Part shown: positions 31,903-40,819 of the stretch, piece after piece
Layout of the letters: each line of letters starts with the position of its first letter
Position numbering within the stretch: position 1 is the stretch's first letter
NCBI GenBank assembly: GCA_964538515.1
Contig: CAZIEW010000050.1
Span: 1 to 40,819, forward strand
DNA length: 40,819 nt
Direction: 5' to 3'
Source: CALBZH01 sp964538515
GTDB taxonomy: Bacteria > Desulfobacterota > Syntrophobacteria > Syntrophobacterales > Syntrophobacteraceae
The notes under the pieces: model-generated
The model's database searches: none
Told to the model about the DNA's origin: nothing
Seen by the model: the letters and a program-made list of their open reading frames with translations, nothing else
Translations under genes and position numbers: made by a program

Positions 31903-33165
31903 ATGGACGAAAAGAGCCCGAGCACCCGAAAGCCAGTCTCGTTGAGGGCACGCTTCGCCCTGCTCCTTTCCATCATTGGGCCGGGGATTATCACCGCCAA
32001 CGTGGACAACGACGCCGGAGGACTCACGACCTACAGCCAGGCGGGCGCCCAATTCGGCCTGGACATCCTCTGGATCCTGCTGCCCACCGCCGTGCTTCTG
32101 ATCATGGTCCAAGAAATGGTCAACCGAATGGGGGTCGTGACCGGTCAGGGGCTCTCGGACTTGGTGCGCGAGCGCTTCGGGGTGAAACTGACATTCTACC
32201 TGATGGCGCTTGTCCTCCTGACCAATTTTGGCAACGTGATGGCTGAATTTGCTGGAATTGCCTCATCGGGTGAGCTTTTCGGACTGTCCAAGATCCTCAC
32301 CGTCCCCCTCAGTGGACTCTTCGTATGGCTGCTCGTCCTTAAAGGAAGCTATAAATCGGTCGAGAAGGTCTTTTTGGGAGCCTGTCTGTTTTACGCAGCC
32401 TATCCGCTTACGCTCGCCATTCTCAAACCGAATCTCAAGGACGTTGGTGAAGCGATGCTTCATCCCAGGATGCACTTCACCGGGCCTTACCTGGCCATGC
32501 TCATCGGTGTTGTCGGCACGACCATCGCCCCCTGGATGCAATTCTATCAACAGTCCTCCGTGGCTGAAAAAGCAATCCACATCCGCGACTATTTCTACTC
32601 GCGGATCGATACGGTTTTCGGCTGTATCGTGGTCAATGCCGTAGCCGCCAGCATCATCGTTGTGTGTGCGCTCACCTTGAATCGCGCCGGGGTCCAGGTC
32701 GACTCCGCGGCCGACGCGGCGCGGGCCTTGGCACCCCTTGCCGGACCCGGCAGTGCTTACCTGTTTGCGATCGGGCTGATGAACGCGTCGCTTTTCGCCG
32801 CCAGCATCCTTCCCCTATCCACCGCCTACACCATTTGCGAAGCCCTGGGGTGGGAGTCGGGCGTGGACAAAAGCTTCGAGACGGCCCCGCAGTTCTATAC
32901 CCTTTACACCTTGATCATCATCCTGGGGGCCGCCGCGATCCTGATTCCTGGGATCTCACTCGTCCAGGTCATGTTTTGGTCGCAAGTGATCAACGGCCTT
33001 CTCCTGCCGGTCGTGCTCGTCGTCATCCTGTTGCTTGTGAATGACAGGCGCATCATGGGCGAGTACGTCAACGGCCGGTTTTACAATGGGGTCTGTTGGA
33101 CCTCGGTCGTGCTTTTGTCCGCGATCAGCATCGCCTATGTGCTTGCCCTGTTTTTCATAGGCTAA
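31903..33165 (+). CDS. Nramp-related divalent metal transporter, NRMT-like
   Basis: A 420-residue membrane protein of the Nramp superfamily with about 11 helices. The first helix motif, normally DPGN, reads VDNDAGG (D35, N36, D37). In helix 6, where Nramp has a metal-binding Met in MPH, the protein has GTTIAPWMQ (206-212): Ala209 replaces Met. Loss of that Met is the reported mark of Nramp-related magnesium transporters (NRMT), which carry Mg2+ and Mn2+. It starts 3 bp after the MgtE-N/CBS gene, which fits Mg2+. Start ATG 31903. No gene lies between its stop and the barrel protein at 33339. Confidence 0.9.
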   Translation: MDEKSPSTRKPVSLRARFALLLSIIGPGIITANVDNDAGGLTTYSQAGAQFGLDILWILLPTAVLLIMVQEMVNRMGVVTGQGLSDLVRERFGVKLTFYLMALVLLTNFGNVMAEFAGIASSGELFGLSKILTVPLSGLFVWLLVLKGSYKSVEKVFLGACLFYAAYPLTLAILKPNLKDVGEAMLHPRMHFTGPYLAMLIGVVGTTIAPWMQFYQQSSVAEKAIHIRDYFYSRIDTVFGCIVVNAVAASIIVVCALTLNRAGVQVDSAADAARALAPLAGPGSAYLFAIGLMNASLFAASILPLSTAYTICEALGWESGVDKSFETAPQFYTLYTLIIILGAAAILIPGISLVQVMFWSQVINGLLLPVVLVVILLLVNDRRIMGEYVNGRFYNGVCWTSVVLLSAISIAYVLALFFIG

Positions 33166-33269
33166 AGAAGGCCCAAACACCCGGAGGCTCAACCGCCCAG
33201 ATCATCCCCCGGCTGCTTCTTCCTCGTCGGGAAAGACGGTCCCGCCATGAAGGAGGCGCCTGTCTCCCG

Positions 33270-33309
33270 AGAAAAAGAAAAGGGCTCCGGCACGAAACCC
33301 GGGGCCCTT
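33270..33309 (-). terminator. Rho-independent terminator of the outer-membrane barrel gene
   Basis: An 11-bp stem (33280-33290 with 33299-33309, one G-U pair) with an 8-nt loop lies 30 bp past the stop. On the minus strand it is followed by TTTCTTTTTC. There is no T-run on the plus strand, so it serves the minus gene only. Confidence 0.85.
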
Positions 33310-33338
33310 CAAACAAGCGAAGCTCGCAGCTGAAACCA

Positions 33339-33983
33339 CTAAAACATATAACCCAGCTGCCCGCCGACTCGGAAGTTGCTGGCACTCACGTCCGTGTCGA
33401 TGTCGTGCAAAGAGATATCGTCGGTGAGCTGGTACTTGATGTTGGCGCCAAAAAGCCAGGGGCCCGCCTTGTAATTCAGATCCATAAAGAACTGGCCGCC
33501 GAAAAGCCAGTCGGAGTCACCATTCAAGTGCGTCTTGGAGCCCGTGATGTCCGCGGATGAATCGACGCTGAAGTAATTGGCGGATACGCCGCCTCCGAGG
33601 TCCAATGCCCAACAGTGACTGAGATCGAAAACGTATTTCGCGTTCAGCTCGATGGGCACATAATCCACATCGAGGTCGACATTGACGTTAATCGGATTCT
33701 GGTTCAGTAAGAGAAAAGTGTACGTTCTGTCCCCCGAGCTCCACGCATATCCCGCTTCAAGACCAAGATAGAGATTGGGGATGAAGATGGGGAAATAGAA
33801 CTCGGCGCCAATATAAGGGGCATTGGCAAGCCCGAGGTCGTCCATTTCGCTGCCGGTGAATCTCAGATAATCAACCTTGACGGCGAAATTACCATAACCA
33901 AGGGGATACTTCTGCTGGGCCTCGGCCGATCCGGCCATTAAGGCCACAGCCACAACCATCAGTATGAATACACGCTTTCTCAT
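33339..33983 (-). CDS. Outer-membrane beta-barrel protein
   Basis: A 214-residue secreted protein. The signal peptide is MRKRVFILMVVAVALMAGSAEA, cleaved before QQKY. The mature part alternates aromatic-ended strands (FAVKVDYLRF, IPNLYLGLEAGYAWSSG, YVPIELNAKYVFDL, FGGQFFMDLNY, GPWLFGANIKYQL) and ends in a C-terminal Phe (QLGYMF), the classic signal for outer-membrane assembly. About eight strands are likely, as in OmpA/OmpW-like small barrels. ATG 33983 follows GGAGGAAGGG; longer starts give an implausible N-terminus. It has its own promoter and terminator, so it is monocistronic. The function is unknown. Confidence 0.88.
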   Translation of the reverse strand: MRKRVFILMVVAVALMAGSAEAQQKYPLGYGNFAVKVDYLRFTGSEMDDLGLANAPYIGAEFYFPIFIPNLYLGLEAGYAWSSGDRTYTFLLLNQNPINVNVDLDVDYVPIELNAKYVFDLSHCWALDLGGGVSANYFSVDSSADITGSKTHLNGDSDWLFGGQFFMDLNYKAGPWLFGANIKYQLTDDISLHDIDTDVSASNFRVGGQLGYMF

Positions 33984-34052
33984 GGCCCTTCCTCCTCTCT
34001 TCGGATGACTGTCTGCACGACTTGCCCCGATAAAAGCTGCGTCGTCATGCCC

Positions 34053-34097
34053 TTGTAACCGGTTCCAACATTGTAACGGAATAAAATAGACATACAA
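34053..34097 (-). promoter_or_regulatory. Promoter of the barrel gene with repeated operator-like site
   Basis: On the minus strand TTGTAT (34097-34092), 16 bp, then TACAAT (34075-34070). The plus-strand heptamer TTGTAAC occurs at 34053-34059 and 34071-34077 (18-bp period), the second overlapping the -10. This could be a repressor site. Confidence 0.45.
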
Positions 34098-34234
34098 GTA
34101 GAATTAATAGGACACCATCCGAAGCAATTCAAGCAAATTTTTTCCATGAGCCTCATACTCAGTCAACCTTGTTTTAACCTGAATGTATTCCAGCTATTGA
34201 AATGTTGAAAAGCGACCTTCATCTGGATTAAAGA

Positions 34235-36034
34235 TCAACCGTCGATCAGCTTATAAAAAGCGTCGCCTTCAAGAACTTCCGTTTTGAGAAGCTCCCGGGT
34301 CACAGCATCGAGAATGCCGCGTTTTTCCGCCAGGAGACTTCTGACATGCTGAGCACGCTCCTCGATGATGCTTTTCACTTCCTCGTCCAGCTTGGCTGCC
34401 GTGCTTTCGCTGTATTCGTGCCCCATGACCGGGGCCTGTTGCTGGGTCAGAAACATCGGGCTCCGCTTCGGGTAGGTGGAAAGGCCGAGCGTGGTGCCCA
34501 TGCCATATTCGGAAACCATCGCCCGGGCGATATCGGTCGCGCGCTGCAGGTCATTGTGGGCACCCGTCGAAACATCTCCGTAAATGATCTCCTCCGCCAT
34601 CCGCCCACCAAGAAGCACATCGATCTTTCCCAGCAGCTCCTGACGCGTCATCAGGTAACGGTCCTCCGTGGGAAGCTGCTGCGTGTACCCGAGGGCAGCC
34701 AGACCGCGTGGGATGATGGAGATTTTGGACACCTTGTCGACCCCCGGAGTGAAAGCCGCCACCAGCGCATGTCCCGTTTCGTGGGTGGCGACGATTTCTT
34801 TCTCCTTCGGGTTGATAACCCGGTTCTTCTTCTCCAGCCCTGCGATCGTTCGGTCCACGGCTTCGCTCAGATCTTCCATTTCAACGGCTTCACGATTCTT
34901 GCGCGCGGCGAGCAAGGCGGCTTCGTTGACCAGGTTCGCCAGATCCGCTCCAGAGAAACCGGAGGTCTTCTGAGCAATGACCTTGAGATCAACCCTTTCC
35001 GAGAGCTTCACTTTCTTGCTGTGGATCTTCAAGATGGCTTCGCGGCCGTTGACATCCGGCCGGTCCACGAGCACCTGCCGGTCGAAACGGCCGGGACGGA
35101 GCAGGGCTGGGTCCAGTGTTTCCGGTCGGTTGGTCGCCGCGAGGATCACGACGCCGCCCCGCGGATCAAACCCGTCCATTTCCACGAGCAACTGATTGAG
35201 CGTCTGCTCCCGCTCATCATGCCCGCCGACCATCATGCCCCCGCGCGCTTTCCCGATGGCATCCAGCTCGTCGATAAAAATGATGCAGGGGGCCTTCTCC
35301 CGGGCCTGGCTGAACAGCTCACGAACGCGTGCCGCCCCCACACCCACGAACATCTCCACGAATTCCGACCCGCTGATGGTAAAGAACGGAACTCCCGCTT
35401 CGCCCGCGACAGCGCGAGCAATCAAAGTCTTCCCGGTACCCGGAGGGCCAACCAAGAGAACCCCTTTGGGCATCCTGCCTCCCAGGTTTTGAAGCCTGAT
35501 CGGATTGGTCAGATACTCGACGATCTCCTGGAGCTCCTCCTTGGCCTCATCCGCACCCGCAACATCCTCGAACCGTGTGGGGACTTCCTTTTCCGCGTAG
35601 ACCTTGGCCCGGTTTTTCCCAAACGACATCATACCCGCGCCGGGGGACATCTTGCGCATCATCAGATACCAGATTCCGAAAAAGACGAAGATGGGAAACA
35701 CCCAGGAAAAGAGATCCCTAAGAAAAGTGTTTTCTTCCTGTCCTCGAAAGACCACGTTGTGCTTGGAAAGCTCCTCGGAGAGATCCGGGTCCACGCGGAC
35801 CGTCACGAAACGGATTTCCTTCTCCTCATTGTCCTCCGTGATCTTCATCTTCCCGGCAATCCGCCCTTGGGAGATCACCACCTCGGAGACCTTGTCCGCT
35901 CTGAGAGCGGTCAGAAATTGACTGTAGGGAACGGTCCGCGGGCGATACTGCGCAGCAATGAAATCCTGCAGAAGGAGGACCCCCCAGATGGCCGCGACGA
36001 CATACCAGATCGAAAATTTGGTCTTTGATTCCAT
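34235..36034 (-). CDS. ftsH: ATP-dependent zinc metalloprotease FtsH
   Basis: A membrane protease of about 599 residues that degrades misfolded membrane proteins and some regulators. Two membrane helices (about 12-30 and 112-128) flank a short periplasmic domain. The AAA+ domain has Walker A GPPGTGKT (about 196-203), Walker B IIFIDELDA, and the second region of homology ATNRPETLDPALLRPGRFDR. The protease domain has HETGH (HExxH; usually HEAGH) and the third Zn-ligand region. ATG 36034 is preferred: a GAGG lies nine bases upstream, whereas at ATG 36043 GAGG abuts the start with no spacing. It is divergent from the P-type ATPase gene, with 162-171 bp between. Confidence 0.97.
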   Translation of the reverse strand: MESKTKFSIWYVVAAIWGVLLLQDFIAAQYRPRTVPYSQFLTALRADKVSEVVISQGRIAGKMKITEDNEEKEIRFVTVRVDPDLSEELSKHNVVFRGQEENTFLRDLFSWVFPIFVFFGIWYLMMRKMSPGAGMMSFGKNRAKVYAEKEVPTRFEDVAGADEAKEELQEIVEYLTNPIRLQNLGGRMPKGVLLVGPPGTGKTLIARAVAGEAGVPFFTISGSEFVEMFVGVGAARVRELFSQAREKAPCIIFIDELDAIGKARGGMMVGGHDEREQTLNQLLVEMDGFDPRGGVVILAATNRPETLDPALLRPGRFDRQVLVDRPDVNGREAILKIHSKKVKLSERVDLKVIAQKTSGFSGADLANLVNEAALLAARKNREAVEMEDLSEAVDRTIAGLEKKNRVINPKEKEIVATHETGHALVAAFTPGVDKVSKISIIPRGLAALGYTQQLPTEDRYLMTRQELLGKIDVLLGGRMAEEIIYGDVSTGAHNDLQRATDIARAMVSEYGMGTTLGLSTYPKRSPMFLTQQQAPVMGHEYSESTAAKLDEEVKSIIEERAQHVRSLLAEKRGILDAVTRELLKTEVLEGDAFYKLIDG

Positions 36035-36205
36035 TTGCTCCATCCTCGAGACGTTGTGTCTGGCTTCTCCAGAGCCTATGTTTCTTGCGGGCTGTCAAGT
36101 CCAAGTGAAGTTAGCGCCTGAACGCTGGAACTGTCAAACCGGAATGAGACCTGCTCATCGATTGGGCTCGTGCCACCGGATCGAACCTCAAGACAGGAAT
36201 GTTCT

Positions 36206-38965
<2,760 letters not shown>

Positions 38966-38968
38966 GAC

Positions 38969-39358
38969 ATGATTCGGATTGGCTTCCCATACATTGAGAT
39001 CAGCAGGAGCGTCCCAGGACCGTGTCATCGAGTCTGGGACCTCCTGGTCGATACGGAGCGATGGAAGGAATGGGGGCCCTCCGTTGCCGCCGTCTCTTGC
39101 TCGAACCGGCGCATCCGCAACGGTTCAACCGGCTGGGTGGAAACCCCATTGGGGCTGAGGGTCCCGTTCCGAATCACCGCGTACGAAGAAGGGCGATTCT
39201 GGGCCTGGGCGGTTTGGGGAATCCCGGCCACGGGGCATCGAGTGGACGATTTGGGGGGAGGACGGTGCCGCCTCACGTTCGCCATCCCGACGGTGGCGGC
39301 ACCCTATGCCTTGATCTGCTGGATTGCGGCAGCGCGGATCGATGCGATACCGCAATGA
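38969..39358 (+). CDS. SRPBCC (START-like) family protein
   Basis: A 129-residue protein with a START-like, polyketide-cyclase-type fold: YIEISRSVPGPCHRVWDLLVDTERWKEWGP, then FRITAYEEGRFWAWAVWGIPATGHRVDDL and a C-terminal helix. Such proteins bind hydrophobic ligands in a cavity. It starts 3 bp after the ATPase stop and is likely co-transcribed. It is a little short for the family (about 140). Its stop is 1 bp from the stop of the convergent peroxiredoxin gene, leaving no room for a terminator between them. The ligand and any link to the pump are unknown. Confidence 0.8.
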   Translation: MIRIGFPYIEISRSVPGPCHRVWDLLVDTERWKEWGPSVAAVSCSNRRIRNGSTGWVETPLGLRVPFRITAYEEGRFWAWAVWGIPATGHRVDDLGGGRCRLTFAIPTVAAPYALICWIAAARIDAIPQ

Positions 39359-39359
39359 T

Positions 39360-39827
39360 CTACGATTGCGATTTCTTCAGATGGTCCAGCACCTCCTGCG
39401 CATGCCCCCTGCTCTTGGCCTTGGGCCACACATGGCGCACAATCCCGTCGGCATCCACGAGAACGCTCGACCGGATGACGCCCGCCGATTCCCTGCCATA
39501 CATTTTTTTGATTCCCCAAGCCCCGTACGCCTCGATCATGGCGTGCTCCGGATCGCTCAACAGCTCCACGGTGAGGTTGTGCTTCTCGTGAAACGTCTTG
39601 TGCGAGGCAACGGAATCCGGACTGACGCCAAAGACCCGGACACCGAATGCGTGGAATTGGGGCTGCAGCTCTGAAAACTCCAGAGCCTCAGCCGTTCAGC
39701 CGCTGGTGTTGTCCTTGGAGTAGAAGAAGAACAGGGTCTGTTTCCCGCGCAGGTCGTCGAGGGACACCTCTTTTTCGGGGTGAGCGGACAGACGAAAGGG
39801 TGGGGCCTTCTTACCGATCTCGAGCAT
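39360..39827 (-). CDS. Selenocysteine-containing peroxiredoxin (BCP/PrxQ-like)
   Basis: A 155-residue peroxiredoxin read through one in-frame TGA at 39698-39696. Normal calling breaks it in two. Before the TGA: IGKKAPPFRLSAHPEKEVSL, then FFFYSKDNTSG. After it: TAEALEFSELQPQF, VRVFGVSPDSVASHKTF, LLSDPEHAMIEAYGAWG and SSVLVDADGIVRHVW. BCP proteins have KDNTPGCT at this point, so TGA replaces exactly the peroxidatic Cys (residue 44), as in known Sec-peroxiredoxins. A hairpin suited to SelB lies just after the TGA. I see no Cys elsewhere, so there is no resolving Cys. Start ATG 39827 has GGAGGAG six bases upstream. It should reduce H2O2 and organic peroxides with an external thiol donor. Confidence 0.92.
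39661..39693 (-). promoter_or_regulatory. Bacterial SECIS element (SelB-binding hairpin)
   Basis: Directly after the in-frame TGA on the minus strand, GGCUG (39693-39689) pairs with CAGCC (39665-39661), then an A-G mismatch and GGCUCUG/CAGAGCU (7 bp with one G-U) hold a 7-nt loop GAGUUUU. The loop G-U lies about 17 nt from the TGA, within the distance known for bacterial SECIS elements. Confidence 0.75.
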
Positions 39828-39862
39828 GGTTTTCTCCTCCGCAACGATGCATGGAATCCAGT

Positions 39863-40819
39863 TCAGCGCAGCAGGCAGGATTGGACCGACGGCAGCTTTC
39901 CGGGTCCTGCCTGGACCTCGGCGAGCGCCGTACAGATGGCTTCGCTCATGGCAATGAGCCGAACAGGGATCAGCTCGCGAATCCGATGCTCGCGGCACAC
40001 CACCTCGTTCTTTAGCCCTTCCACCAGCGGCATCACCACTCCCGCGGGAACCGGCGTCATGAGGTTGATCCAGTAAGACGACAGATGCGGCGTGAGCACG
40101 GGGACAGAAATGATGAGGCGTCGCAGACCCCGGACTCGCGCATAGATCATCATCAGCTCCCGGTACGTGATGATGTCCGGGCCGCCGATGTCGAAGTCAT
40201 GGCCGGCCGTCTCGGGCACGCTGAGGCAGCCGACGAGATATTGGATAACGTTTTGAACGGCGATGGGCTGGCATCGGGTGTCGATCCAGCGAGGGCAGAC
40301 CATCACGGGAAGGCGCTCGGTCATATAGCGCAGCATCTCGAAGGGAGCCCCGCCCGCTCCGATGATGTTGGCGGCTCGAAGAGCCGTGGTCTGGGCCTTG
40401 CCGGAGTGCAAGATCTCCCCGACCTTGTGGCGGCTTGCAAGGTGCTCCGAAAGCCCCTCCCCGGTTTCCCCGAGTCCCCCAAGATACACGATGCGCCGGA
40501 CTCCCATCTCGTCGGCTGCCCGGACGAAGTTCTCCGCGGCCCGGAAATCCCGGTCGATGAACTTTTTGTACTCCGAGATGCTGCGCCCACCCATCGAGTG
40601 AACCAGATAATAGGCAAGATCGATTCCCTCCAACGCGCGACGCACGGCATCACGGTCAAGGAGGTCTCCTTCCACCAATTCCACCCTGCCGCCTTCTGTG
40701 AGCTCCTTGGGAAACCTCCCCACCGAACGAACCAGGCAGCGGCATCCAATCCCGGCTTCATCGAGCTGACGAACCAGCCGACCGCCGACGAAGCCCGTCG
40801 CTCCGGTAAGCAGGACCTT
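39863..40819 (-). CDS. NAD(P)-binding SDR (YbjT-type), 5' end beyond the window
   Basis: 318 residues are visible, with the start beyond the window's right edge. The frame runs open to the edge and contains the Rossmann motif LLTGATGFVGGRLVRQL near its start. Further signs are the family-like YYLVHSMGG, FRAAENFVRAADEMGVRRIVYLGGLGE and PIAVQNVIQYLV. This is an atypical short-chain dehydrogenase fold, often of the YbjT or NmrA type, that binds NAD(P) and may reduce or sense it. Its stop lies 35 bp before the Sec peroxiredoxin start on the same strand, so they may be co-transcribed, suggesting redox stress. The exact substrate is unknown. Confidence 0.85.
   Translation of the reverse strand, partial: KVLLTGATGFVGGRLVRQLDEAGIGCRCLVRSVGRFPKELTEGGRVELVEGDLLDRDAVRRALEGIDLAYYLVHSMGGRSISEYKKFIDRDFRAAENFVRAADEMGVRRIVYLGGLGETGEGLSEHLASRHKVGEILHSGKAQTTALRAANIIGAGGAPFEMLRYMTERLPVMVCPRWIDTRCQPIAVQNVIQYLVGCLSVPETAGHDFDIGGPDIITYRELMMIYARVRGLRRLIISVPVLTPHLSSYWINLMTPVPAGVVMPLVEGLKNEVVCREHRIRELIPVRLIAMSEAICTALAEVQAGPGKLPSVQSCLLR

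Noticed and set aside
33280..33309. Bidirectional terminator for the Nramp operon
   Set aside because: The plus strand lacks a T-run after the stem, so I assign it only to the minus-strand barrel gene.
39360..39827. Peroxiredoxin as a pseudogene or sequencing error
   Set aside because: Only one stop is present, exactly at the catalytic Cys, the frame is intact on both sides, and a SECIS-like stem follows. Selenocysteine explains all of this better.

Overview
ORGANISM. The window is GC-rich (AT-rich tracts stand out) and encodes a Gram-negative anaerobe-type gene set: sigma-54 promoters and a sigma-54 activator, many stand-alone response-regulator receivers, EtfAB with an acyl-CoA ligase, a SulP permease, a TauE/SafE permease, a selenocysteine peroxiredoxin and an outer-membrane beta-barrel protein. 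This best fits a sulfate-reducing or syntrophic Desulfobacterota (old Deltaproteobacteria; a Syntrophobacterales-like genome is my guess). The assignment is inference from gene content. A run of 100 N (11634-11733) shows this is a draft scaffold.

LAYOUT. (1) 1-9404, all minus strand: a signalling block. A sigma-70-like promoter (9376-9404) precedes a sigma-54 activator, then a NifX-like protein, a Cache-domain histidine kinase, a receiver, a SulP permease with a coiled-coil insertion, a cytidylate-kinase-like/BON/receiver fusion and a kinase-like protein lacking a recognisable ATPase domain. After a very good sigma-54 promoter (969-983) come two translationally coupled receivers, the first with its phosphoacceptor Asp lost. 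(2) 9537-10127, plus: a MazEF-type toxin-antitoxin pair. (3) 10443-19121, minus: a tandem UspA protein, a Pat-like ADP-forming acyl-CoA synthetase/GNAT fusion broken by the N gap, a GAF histidine kinase overlapping a PEP-synthase-like protein, and two receivers. (4) 19181-22053, minus: a sigma-54-driven TauE/SafE - membrane protein - UspA operon closed by a strong terminator. (5) 22187-26605, minus: etfB, etfA, acyl-CoA ligase and a DUF434-type protein. (6) 26893-30475: a PerR-like Fur regulator, mnmG, and a divergent YhcC-type radical SAM gene. (7) 30509-33165, plus: a PRC/MgtE-N/CBS protein with an NRMT-like Nramp transporter. (8) 33270-40819: an outer-membrane barrel, ftsH, a P-type ATPase with an SRPBCC protein, a selenocysteine peroxiredoxin with a bacterial SECIS hairpin, and an SDR protein cut by the window edge.

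HOW IT FITS. Six receiver domains and three kinase or kinase-like proteins share the first 19 kb with anion transport (SulP), universal stress proteins and two nucleotide- or phosphoryl-transfer enzymes. None of the receivers carries a DNA-binding output, so signalling probably ends in protein-protein contacts or enzyme control. The Pat-like enzyme and the acyl-CoA ligase, which carries a PX4GK acetylation-type motif, may be regulator and substrate. The best single discovery is the Sec peroxiredoxin, which normal gene calling splits at its in-frame TGA. The most unusual system is the SulP / cytidylate-kinase-like / receiver signalling block.
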